Of a stretch of 5,824 bases of DNA, positions 1 to 5,198 are shown one piece after another. The stretch is from Anaerolineae bacterium (GTDB taxonomy: Bacteria; Chloroflexota; Anaerolineae; 4572-78; NAK82). Made by a program: the position numbers and the translations under genes. Below the pieces are notes generated by a model that was not told the origin of the DNA, ran no database searches, and worked only from the letters and a program-made list of their open reading frames with translations. Numbering within the stretch: position 1 is the first letter of the stretch; each line of letters begins with the position of its first letter. The stretch spans positions 1-5,824 of the forward strand of contig JAUVRU010000167.1 in the NCBI GenBank assembly GCA_030597485.1, in the 5' to 3' direction.

Positions 1-103
1 CCACCAGCACGACCAGCAAGAGAACAAGAAGCACGATAGCTGGCAGCAATAGGATTCTCACGACTTTTGGCGCGTTTCTCAAGCGGTTGCTCAACGCACT
101 CAT
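1..103 (-). CDS. N-terminal fragment of a membrane-anchored or exported protein, unidentified
   Basis: Partial gene running off the left edge; only the first 34 codons are visible. Translation starts at the ATG complementary to 101-103. A perfect AGGAGG lies 7 bases upstream, which fixes the start. The peptide begins MSALSNRLRNAPKVVR and then enters an uninterrupted hydrophobic stretch of Leu, Val, Ile and Ala from about residue 17 to the edge. A short Arg/Lys-containing N-terminus followed by a hydrophobic core is the pattern of a signal anchor, first transmembrane helix or uncleaved signal peptide. The basic side is expected to stay in the cytoplasm. No catalytic domain is in view, so the function cannot be given. 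The gene has its own promoter and is separated by a terminator from the minus-strand gene upstream of it, so it probably starts its own transcription unit. Confidence 0.75.
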   Translation of the reverse strand, partial: MSALSNRLRNAPKVVRILLLPAIVLLVLLLVVLV

Positions 104-110
104 AGCGGTG

Positions 111-116
111 CCTCCT
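111..116 (-). promoter_or_regulatory. Shine-Dalgarno site of the left-edge gene
   Basis: Reads AGGAGG on the minus strand, with 7 bases (CACCGCT) before the ATG at 103. This is a full match to the anti-SD core at ideal spacing and supports this ATG as the start. Confidence 0.8.
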
Positions 117-144
117 GGCAACCCTGTAACGGAATCCGTAACCG

Positions 145-159
145 GGCGATGTTATCGCC
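145..159 (-). promoter_or_regulatory. Perfect inverted repeat at the predicted mRNA 5' end
   Basis: On the minus strand the sequence is GGCGAT-AAC-ATCGCC, a 6 bp perfect inverted repeat with a 3-base loop. The -10 hexamer ends at 167, so transcription is expected to start near 160 (an A on the minus strand). The repeat would then be the first 15 or so transcribed bases. It could be a 5'-terminal stabilising hairpin in the roughly 57-base leader, or a DNA operator overlapping the start point. A second short palindrome, ACGGA-A-TCCGT (129-139), lies between it and the SD site. The role is inferred. Confidence 0.45.
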
Positions 160-166
160 TGTGCAT

Positions 167-196
167 AGTATACCATAACTGTGTCGTTTATGTCAA
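167..196 (-). promoter_or_regulatory. Sigma70-type promoter for the left-edge gene
   Basis: On the minus strand there is a perfect -35 TTGACA (191-196), an 18-base spacer and a -10 TATACT (167-172), five of six matches to TATAAT. The predicted start near 160 gives a leader of about 57 bases ahead of the ATG at 103. The spacer is one base longer than optimal. It lies downstream of the terminator at 279-304, so it starts a new transcription unit. Confidence 0.8.
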
Positions 197-270
197 GATC
201 AGTGGGTGAACGGAGAATCCGGGATGCCATCTGTGGAACGTGACAGGTCGTCGCGTAGATGGTGCGATGA

Positions 271-304
271 TACAACAACAGGGCGACCTGCCCAGGCCGC
301 CCTG
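271..304 (-). terminator. Rho-independent terminator of the secreted-protein gene
   Basis: On the minus strand CAGGGCGGCCT pairs with AGGTCGCCCTG around a GGGC loop (279-304). The stem is 11 bp with one G-U wobble and is followed directly by the T-rich tail TTGTTGTA (271-278). On the plus strand the same wobble becomes an A-C mismatch and no T-tract follows, so the element works for minus-strand transcripts. It lies about 60 bases beyond the stop codon at 365-367 and closes that gene's transcription unit. Confidence 0.8.
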
Positions 305-364
305 ATACTCATTCATCTTAATAACCAGCCGTCGGAGCCGCTCAACATGCTCCCATCATCGGGG

Positions 365-1801
365 TCAATACTTCCGGGGGATATTGCTGCCAGGCTGCCA
401 CAGCGTGAGCGGGTAGAACTGGTTGGCCGCGTAGACCCGACTGCCCAGTTCTGTGTTTCTGATGTCGTTGGTGATGAGGTAGTAGTCAATCACATTTCTC
501 GAGTTGTTGAAGACCCGAATGTAATACGTGTCGCCATCAACCACCATGCCGGCCCACAGACGTTCTCCCGTCACCGGATCGTTGTCCCGCGATACCCACT
601 GGCCCGCGCCCATGGGCACCATATCCTTGGGGGTGCCTCGTTGCCAGATGTGGAGCTGGCTGCCGGTGAAGATCTGGAAGTTGATGTGATGCGACTCGTT
701 GCCATCGGACGGCGTCGAGACGAGGGTGAGGGCCATATGTTCGAAGATGCGATCATCCAGGTCCTCCCGGATGAAGGTGTACCAGTGCTCGCCGCTTGGC
801 GCCAGCTTGCCCACATTGGCCCCATCGTGCAGCGCCAATGGTGTGCCGGGGTAGACGTTGGGATACAGATCGAACAGAGAGGCAGTGATTGCCTCTGCAG
901 ATGGGTGCGGCACCGGCTCGGGTGCAGCGTCTTTTGATTCGGCCATCTCGGTCATAGGCGACTCTGCCGGGGCGTCAAGTGGCTGCGCTGGCGGAGACGC
1001 CTCAGTGTCCGCCTCAACCGTGGTGGCGCTGACGTTCACGGCACTGGCGCTGGAGCCGCCGCTGCCCGGCAGCCATCCCACCCGGCTGGCCATCTGCAAC
1101 CAGGCGGCAGCCTCATCGGCGGACATGCTTTGCACTGCCGCTGCCACCAGCTGCCACTGTGCCTCCACCAGGGTAGCGGCCGGCTTGAAGATGGCGTCCG
1201 CGGACCTGGAGCGCGGCGCAGTTGACGCCGGTTCGACGTGGGCTGTGGTCCCCACTCTCTCCATCCCTGTCTCCACCACTCTGGCTTGTGGCTCGGTAGC
1301 TGTGGTGTTCAATTGCTGGCTCAGGGCCATCAGATGGAATTCCACGGTCTTGCTCGAGTTGTTGAAGAGGCGGACGTAGTAGGTTTGGTCCTGCAACAAA
1401 TCCCCTGACCAAAGCCTCTCAGACGTTTCCTGGTCGAAGTCAGTGGTGGTGAAGACACCCATACCGATGTAGGAGTCGGTGTATCCTTGTAGCCAGCGAT
1501 CTACCTGTTCAAATCCGAGGATTTGAAAGTTGACATAGGGTGCCACATCGTGGTCGCCTGGCCTGTAGATCATGTTGAGAACCATCATCTGGCCCGAGGG
1601 TTCCCCCAGCCCATTGCTGTCAATGACGTACCAGGATGTTTCACCCGGTTCCAGTGTGCCGACGTTCAGCCCGTCTCTCAGCGGGTGCGCCACCCGAGGA
1701 CTGTTGCCAGCGCCTGGCCCAGCCGCAGATGGCAATGCCGTCATCGTAAACAGCAAGAAGGCTGAAAAGAAGAATACAGAAAAGCGGATTTTCTTTTTCA
1801 T
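365..1801 (-). CDS. Secreted protein with two copies of a beta-rich domain, function unknown
   Basis: Encodes 478 residues from an ATG at 1801. An AAAGGA site lies 10 bases upstream and a textbook signal peptide follows the start: MKKKIR, a Phe/Leu-rich core, and a likely cleavage near PSAAG at residues 24-28. No lipobox Cys, sortase motif or later transmembrane helix is seen, so export without anchoring is most likely. Residues about 38-165 and 321-450 are two diverged copies of one domain. Each runs from HxDGxNVGxLxPxGExWY, through a V/INFQI strand and an ERLWxG motif, to TYYxRxFNNS. Between them, residues about 201-246 look helical (ADAIFKPA to SADEAAAW) and 247-310 are an Ala/Ser/Pro/Glu-rich linker. 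The copies resemble beta-sandwich modules such as PPC-type domains, but that is a pattern judgement. It has its own promoter and terminator, so it is probably a single-gene unit. I assign no enzymatic function; extracellular binding is a guess. Confidence 0.85.
   Translation of the reverse strand: MKKKIRFSVFFFSAFLLFTMTALPSAAGPGAGNSPRVAHPLRDGLNVGTLEPGETSWYVIDSNGLGEPSGQMMVLNMIYRPGDHDVAPYVNFQILGFEQVDRWLQGYTDSYIGMGVFTTTDFDQETSERLWSGDLLQDQTYYVRLFNNSSKTVEFHLMALSQQLNTTATEPQARVVETGMERVGTTAHVEPASTAPRSRSADAIFKPAATLVEAQWQLVAAAVQSMSADEAAAWLQMASRVGWLPGSGGSSASAVNVSATTVEADTEASPPAQPLDAPAESPMTEMAESKDAAPEPVPHPSAEAITASLFDLYPNVYPGTPLALHDGANVGKLAPSGEHWYTFIREDLDDRIFEHMALTLVSTPSDGNESHHINFQIFTGSQLHIWQRGTPKDMVPMGAGQWVSRDNDPVTGERLWAGMVVDGDTYYIRVFNNSRNVIDYYLITNDIRNTELGSRVYAANQFYPLTLWQPGSNIPRKY
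452..841 (-). repeat. Second copy of the duplicated domain (residues about 321-450)
   Basis: Matches the first copy in order: NVGKLAPSGEHWYTF, HINFQIFTG, GERLWAGMVVDGDTYYIRVF and NNSRNVIDYYL. The strongest conservation is in ERLWxG and TYYxRxFNNS, which probably mark core strands of the fold. A tail of about 28 residues follows to the C-terminus. Confidence 0.75.
1307..1690 (-). repeat. First copy of the duplicated domain (residues about 38-165)
   Basis: Protein-level repeat. It contains NVGTLEPGETSWYVI at the start, YVNFQILG in the middle, SERLWSGDLLQDQTYYVRLF near the end and NNSSKTVEFHL last. It aligns in order with the copy at 452-841. The boundaries are approximate and no long identical DNA stretch was noticed, so the duplication is old. 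Confidence 0.75.
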
Positions 1802-1925
1802 AATCCCGTCATCCTTTATTCTGCTGGATTTTGGAGAGGCGCTGGGTAATGCAGTGCGGAGGCGCATGGGCACAGTACCTGGTACCGTCCCAAGGCCAGG
1901 TGGGGCAACGCGCATCTCCGGCAAT

Positions 1926-1954
1926 ATTCTATCACAAAACTTCCTCTTTTGCAA
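1926..1954 (-). promoter_or_regulatory. Sigma70-type promoter for the secreted-protein gene
   Basis: On the minus strand there is a -35 TTGCAA (1949-1954), a 17-base spacer and a -10 TAGAAT (1926-1931). This is close to consensus with optimal spacing. The predicted start near 1919 gives a leader of about 118 bases before the ATG at 1801. GCAACT occurs at 1951-1956 and again at 1973-1978, 22 bases apart, which could be a regulator site or chance. Confidence 0.65.
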
Positions 1955-2017
1955 CTCACCTGAATCGGGCAGGCAACTGGTACGCACCCGAGATGGGTCT
2001 TGATGAAGGAGGCAACA

Positions 2018-2046
2018 TTGAGACATGTCCCCCTTCATGCTATAAT
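2018..2046 (+). promoter_or_regulatory. Strong promoter of the archease-rtcB operon, giving a near-leaderless mRNA
   Basis: TTGAGA (2018-2023), a 17-base spacer and a perfect TATAAT (2041-2046). Only nine bases separate TATAAT from the archease ATG at 2056, so initiation at the usual distance (about 2053) leaves a leader of about three bases or none. No SD sequence lies just before that ATG, which fits leaderless translation. A perfect 8 bp palindrome, GACATGTC (2022-2029), overlaps the -35 end and the spacer and could be an operator. Confidence 0.75.
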
Positions 2047-2055
2047 GACATCGGT

Positions 2056-2463
2056 ATGAGTGATTTTGAGGAGGTTGAGCACACGGCTGACCGCGCGCTG
2101 CGCGTGCGGGGGCGTGACCTGGGGGAGTTGTTGGTGAACGCCGCCCGTGGCATGGCCAGCCTGCTGGTTCCTGACCTGGATGGCATCTCAAGTGAGACGG
2201 AACGGCGATTTCACATAGAGGCGTTCGATTCCGAAGGTCTGCTGGTGGAGTGGTTGAGTGAGCTGGCGTATCTGGCGGAAATGGAAATGCTTGTCTTTCG
2301 GGAGTTTGACCTGCTTCGGGTGATGCCCACTCGCCTGCTGGCTGTTGGTCGAGGTGGTTATGTGCCGGTGCTGCAAGAACACATCAAAGCGGTCACCTAC
2401 CACAATCTGGCAATTGTCCAGACAGACCAGGGGCTGGAAGCAGTTGTGGTGTTCGATGTGTGA
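2056..2463 (+). CDS. Archease, activator of the RtcB RNA ligase
   Basis: Encodes 135 residues, typical length for the family. Archease is a small metal-binding cytoplasmic protein that speeds guanylylation of RtcB and allows multiple-turnover ligation. Family signatures are clear: [12 protein letters not shown] (residues 8-19) with Asp12 in the HTAD motif, [14 protein letters not shown] (62-75), [10 protein letters not shown] (109-118) and the C-terminal VVFDV with Asp134. Asp12 and the Asp near the C-terminus match the acidic metal-site residues known in archaeal archease. The frame stays open upstream to 1831, but homology begins at this ATG and a consensus promoter lies directly before it. 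Its stop is 17 bases before the rtcB ATG, so the two are almost certainly co-transcribed. Identification is firm; the translation mode is inferred. Confidence 0.93.
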   Translation: MSDFEEVEHTADRALRVRGRDLGELLVNAARGMASLLVPDLDGISSETERRFHIEAFDSEGLLVEWLSELAYLAEMEMLVFREFDLLRVMPTRLLAVGRGGYVPVLQEHIKAVTYHNLAIVQTDQGLEAVVVFDV

Positions 2464-2465
2464 GT

Positions 2466-2473
2466 GAGGAGGT
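2466..2473 (+). promoter_or_regulatory. Shine-Dalgarno site deciding the rtcB start
   Basis: GAGGAGGT, 7 bases before the ATG at 2481. It begins just after the archease stop codon (2461-2463), so terminating ribosomes could reload here. It favours ATG 2481 over the in-frame GTG at 2460, which overlaps the archease stop as GTGA and has no comparable SD site. Confidence 0.8.
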
Positions 2474-2480
2474 TTGTCCG

Positions 2481-3932
2481 ATGGTAGACAGCGGTGATCT
2501 CAAGCGGATGGGCGAATACGTGTATGAGATCCCACAGTCCTTTCGGGAGGATATGCGCGTACCAGCCCGCTTCTACGCTGATTCCGAGCTGCTGACGGGT
2601 GCATTGAGGGACAAGAGCCTGGAGCAGCTGGTCAACACGGCCACCCTACCGGGGGTGGCCCGGTATGCGTTGGCTATGCCCGACATTCACCAGGGATATG
2701 GTTTTCCCATCGGCGGTGTGGTGGCCACCGAGCTGCCGGACGGTATCATCTCGCCTGGTGGCGTTGGATACGATATCAACTGCGGCGTACGGCTGCTGGC
2801 GACACATCTGGAGGAGGCAGAGGTAGCGCCCCATCTGGATGACCTGGCATCTGCTCTGTATGCCAACTGCCCCAGTGGTGTGGGCAAGGGAGGCAGCATC
2901 AAGCTCAAGCCGGGTGAGCTGGACCGAATCCTGGAAAAGGGGTCCAGCTGGGCGCTGGGCCGGGGCTATGCCACCGAGTCCGATCTGGAGCGGACTGAAG
3001 ATGGAGGCTGTCTTGAGGGCGCCGATGCTGGCACAGTGAGCCAGCGGGCTAAGGAGCGAGGCAAAGGCCAGGTGGGTACCTTGGGCGCCGGTAATCACTT
3101 CATCGAGGTGGATCGAGTGGATGAGATCTTCGATGAGGCGGTGGCGCAGCGGATGGGGCTGTCTATCGGGCAGGTAGCGGTTCAGATTCACTGCGGGTCA
3201 CGGGGGCTGGGTCACCAGGTATGCAGCGATTACGTGAAACGTTTTCAGAGAGCGGTGCACCGGTATGGCATTCAGCTGCCTGATCGGGAACTGGTGTGCG
3301 CACCCCTGAGCAGCCCGGATGGTCGGGACTACTTGGGGGCTATGAAGGCAGCCGCCAACTACGCTTATGCCAACCGGCAGGTGGTCACTTACCACGTCCG
3401 GCGCAGTTTTGAACAGGTGCTGGCGAGCAAGGTCAGTAATCACGGCCTCTACCAGATCTACGATATCGGTCACAATATGGCGAAGGTGGAGGAGCATGAG
3501 ATAGACGGGCGCTATGTGAAGCTGTGCGTTCACCGCAAGGGAGCGACTCGCGCTTTCGGTCCCGGATTTTCCGAACTCCCCGCTGTGTACCGCGACGTCG
3601 GCCAGCCAGTGCTCGTGCCTGGCTCGATGGGCACCGCCAGCTGGGTGCTGGTGGGCACCGAGCGGGCGATGGCTCAGACCTTTGGCTCCACATGCCACGG
3701 GGCAGGCCGTGCCATGAGCCGTTCGAAGGCAAAAAAAAGCGTGTGGGGTAGCGAACTGCGCGAGCAGCTGGAGGCGAGCGGCATCCAGGTGCGGGCGGGC
3801 AGTATGGCTGGCTTGGCCGAGGAAGCGCCCATCGCCTACAAAGACGTGGACCGGGTGGTGGAGGTAGTGTGCGGTGCGGGCATCGCCACCAAGGTGGCCC
3901 GGCTGGTGCCGATCGCCGTCATCAAGGGGTAA
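2481..3932 (+). CDS. rtcB: RtcB, 3'-phosphate RNA-splicing ligase
   Basis: Encodes 483 residues, the usual length, with no intein. RtcB is a GTP- and Mn-dependent ligase that joins RNA 3'-phosphate or 2',3'-cyclic phosphate ends to 5'-OH ends through a guanylylated histidine. It acts in tRNA splicing or healing and RNA repair in the cytoplasm. All signature blocks are present: [14 protein letters not shown] (66-79), [12 protein letters not shown] (94-105) with metal ligands Asp98 and Cys101, GAGNHFIEV (202-210) with Asn205 and His206, HCGSRGLGH (237-245) with His237, [11 protein letters not shown] (327-337) with His331, and [11 protein letters not shown] (404-414) with nucleophile His406. Lys482 sits at the extreme C-terminus in VIKG. 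These correspond, with an offset of two or three, to D95, C98, N202, H203, H234, H329, H404 and K480 of Pyrococcus RtcB. Archease precedes it in the same operon. No sigma54-type promoter or rtcR regulator is visible nearby, unlike the enterobacterial arrangement. An A8 run (3731-3738) lies just after the nucleophile motif. Confidence 0.97.
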   Translation: MVDSGDLKRMGEYVYEIPQSFREDMRVPARFYADSELLTGALRDKSLEQLVNTATLPGVARYALAMPDIHQGYGFPIGGVVATELPDGIISPGGVGYDINCGVRLLATHLEEAEVAPHLDDLASALYANCPSGVGKGGSIKLKPGELDRILEKGSSWALGRGYATESDLERTEDGGCLEGADAGTVSQRAKERGKGQVGTLGAGNHFIEVDRVDEIFDEAVAQRMGLSIGQVAVQIHCGSRGLGHQVCSDYVKRFQRAVHRYGIQLPDRELVCAPLSSPDGRDYLGAMKAAANYAYANRQVVTYHVRRSFEQVLASKVSNHGLYQIYDIGHNMAKVEEHEIDGRYVKLCVHRKGATRAFGPGFSELPAVYRDVGQPVLVPGSMGTASWVLVGTERAMAQTFGSTCHGAGRAMSRSKAKKSVWGSELREQLEASGIQVRAGSMAGLAEEAPIAYKDVDRVVEVVCGAGIATKVARLVPIAVIKG

Positions 3933-3933
3933 G

Positions 3934-5085
3934 TCAGAGACCTTCGGGGGCAGCCAGCACCGCTTCGTACACCGTCATCGTCTCTTGGGCAGCTCGTTCC
4001 CAGGAGAACCGGGCGGCGCGGGCCAGTCCTGCCTGTCGCATAGCGTCTCGAAGCACCGCGTCGCGCCAGACGGTCAGGATTTCGTGGGCTATGCTGGACA
4101 CCTCGGACGGATCGAAATAGCGAGCAGCCTCCCCGCCCACCTCGGGCAGGCTTGATGTCCGGCTGCACACGACCGGCACCCCACATGCCATCGCCTCCAA
4201 CACTGGCAAGCCAAAACCCTCGGACAGTGAAGGCTCTACTGCCAACGTAGCCCCGCCGTAGACAGCCGGTAAGTCAGCATCAGGGATGTAGCCTGGCAGG
4301 TGCACCAGGTCACCCAGCGCCAACTCGTCCAGCCGGCGGAAGAACCTCTGGTAGAGCCATCCCTTGCTGCCCACTATCACCAGCGGTATCGCCTCACCCC
4401 CCTTGCGCAGCTGTTGGATCACCTCCAGCAACCGGTCAAGGTTCTTGCGCGGCTCGATGGTGCCCACACGCAGCACGTAGCGGTCGGGCAGGCCGTAGCG
4501 AATGCGTACCCGTTCGACGTGATCGGGCGAGGGGGGTGTGAACTGGGGGGCAGCTGCTTCGCGCACCACGGTGATCCTGGATTCCTCCACGCCATACAGG
4601 CGCATCAGGTCTCGCTTCGTTGCCTCGGATACCGCGATGATGGCTCCGGCCCGCCGGCAGTATAGGGGCATGGTGACGTTCAGATACCAGAAGTTCAGCC
4701 GTTTGTGGTGTTGAGGAAAGAGCCGAAAGATGAGGTCGTGGACGGTGAGCACCGTGGGCACCCGCCGCAAGGGCATGAGCAGGTGTTCGGTGGCGTGGTA
4801 AAGCTGGGCTCCAGACAGCAGGCGATCAAAACCCAGCCCGGCCAGATGTCCCAGCCAGACAGCCAGACGCCACGGCTTGTAACCGGCACGCACCGTGCGA
4901 GTCGGCCACTCCTCTAGGCCGGCCAGGGGGTGCACCTCCCCCCCGCCCCGATTATAGAAAAGCGCAAAGCGCGTCGGGTCATTGGCGACCAACGCGCGCG
5001 TCAAACTTTCCGCGTAGCGTCCCAGTCCTGCCCGGCGGTGTACCGCCGCTGCTACGTCCAGGTAGATACGCACGGTGTCAGTCAC
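3934..5085 (-). CDS. GT4-family glycosyltransferase (GT-B fold)
   Basis: Encodes 383 residues from a GTG at 5085. The in-frame TGA at 5107-5109 lies eight codons upstream and no ATG or other usual start intervenes, so the start is well constrained, although the SD is weak (GGTGGA). The protein looks complete and cytoplasmic. The N-terminal acceptor half has the RRAGLGRYAESL motif (17-28, a glycine-rich loop), VLTVHDLIFRLFP (112-124) and IIAVSEATKRDL (149-160). The C-terminal nucleotide-sugar half has VLRVGTIEPRKNLDRLL (204-220), LVIVGSKGW (235-243), LPGYIPDADLPAVYGGA (263-279) and the EX7E motif EGFGLPVLE with Glu289 and Glu297. The family transfers a sugar from a nucleotide donor with retention of configuration, often mannose or glucose onto a lipid or growing polysaccharide. 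Donor and acceptor cannot be read from sequence. It is on the same strand as selB, 113 bases downstream, and meets rtcB tail to tail with one base between stop codons. Confidence 0.93.
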   Translation of the reverse strand: MTDTVRIYLDVAAAVHRRAGLGRYAESLTRALVANDPTRFALFYNRGGGEVHPLAGLEEWPTRTVRAGYKPWRLAVWLGHLAGLGFDRLLSGAQLYHATEHLLMPLRRVPTVLTVHDLIFRLFPQHHKRLNFWYLNVTMPLYCRRAGAIIAVSEATKRDLMRLYGVEESRITVVREAAAPQFTPPSPDHVERVRIRYGLPDRYVLRVGTIEPRKNLDRLLEVIQQLRKGGEAIPLVIVGSKGWLYQRFFRRLDELALGDLVHLPGYIPDADLPAVYGGATLAVEPSLSEGFGLPVLEAMACGVPVVCSRTSSLPEVGGEAARYFDPSEVSSIAHEILTVWRDAVLRDAMRQAGLARAARFSWERAAQETMTVYEAVLAAPEGL

Positions 5086-5177
5086 TCGTCCACCACAACA
5101 GATTTGTCAACCGCCCTCTCGCCGCAGGCTTTCCGGCCCGTGGACCAGCTGCTCATACGATACAGCAGCAGGTTCAT
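5082..5177 (-). other. Small open frame between selB and the glycosyltransferase, doubtful gene
   Basis: A 31-codon frame starts at the ATG complementary to 5175-5177 (MNLLLYRMSSW...) and ends at TGA 5082-5084, giving a 4-base GTGA overlap with the glycosyltransferase start. That overlap is the geometry of translational coupling. No convincing SD precedes either this ATG or the second one at 5156, and I recognise no family. The same frame continues without a stop from the selB TGA, so it could equally be a readthrough extension or chance. The 113-base spacer shows no T-tailed terminator and no good promoter; TTGACA at 5104-5109 has no -10 partner. Confidence 0.2.
5145..5172 (-). other. Hairpin downstream of the selB stop codon
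   Basis: On the minus strand GCTGCT (5164-5169) pairs with AGCAGC (5148-5153) around a 10-base loop GTATCGTATG. Two outer C-G pairs are separated from the stem by a T-T mismatch. There is no T-tract, so it is not an ordinary terminator. The loop begins 36 bases after the selB UGA (35 bases between) and starts with G. These values fall within the loose limits used for bacterial SECIS elements, but such a hairpin is common by chance. Confidence 0.35.
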
Positions 5178-5198
5178 CAGGGTTTGTAGCCCGACCGC

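Noticed and set aside
858..1379. Plus-strand open frame of 173 codons
   Set aside because: It is antisense to the secreted protein across its Ala/Ser/Pro-rich linker, where biased codons leave the opposite strand open. It has no SD and no recognisable domain.
1875..1885. GTACC-T-GGTAC palindrome in the leader of the secreted-protein gene
   Set aside because: It is only 5 bp per arm with no further structure or position-specific logic, so chance is sufficient.
2025..2045. Mini-frame ATG TCC CCC TTC ATG CTA TAA inside the archease promoter
   Set aside because: It ends inside the -10 hexamer, so the promoter's own transcript cannot contain it. The SD spacing of 12 bases is also long.
1831..2055. 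Extension of archease upstream to an ATG at 1831
   Set aside because: Archease homology begins at the ATG at 2056, the extension crosses a consensus promoter, and it shows no family features.
1802..2191. N-terminal extension of the secreted-protein frame by 130 codons, up to 2191 on the minus strand
   Set aside because: It would run antisense through the start of archease, its composition (Pro, Arg, Cys, His rich) is unlike a real protein start, and it would bury the obvious signal peptide that begins MKKKIR at 1801.
2460..2480. GTG at 2460 as the rtcB start, overlapping the archease stop as GTGA
   Set aside because: The overlap is attractive, but ATG 2481 has a perfect SD at 7 bases and RtcB-like sequence starts there. 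The extra seven residues are encoded by the SD itself.
2646..3191. Long minus-strand frames opposite rtcB (2646-3191, 3198-3698)
   Set aside because: They lie entirely opposite strongly conserved RtcB coding sequence, have no RBS, and show composition typical of antisense shadows.
3885..3898. GCCACC-AA-GGTGGC as an rtcB terminator
   Set aside because: It lies inside the coding sequence encoding IATKVA, has a 2-base loop and no T-tract, and is explained by codon choice.
5104..5109. TTGACA as a -35 box for the glycosyltransferase
   Set aside because: No -10-like sequence lies 16-19 bases downstream; that position is GC-rich and overlaps the start codon region.
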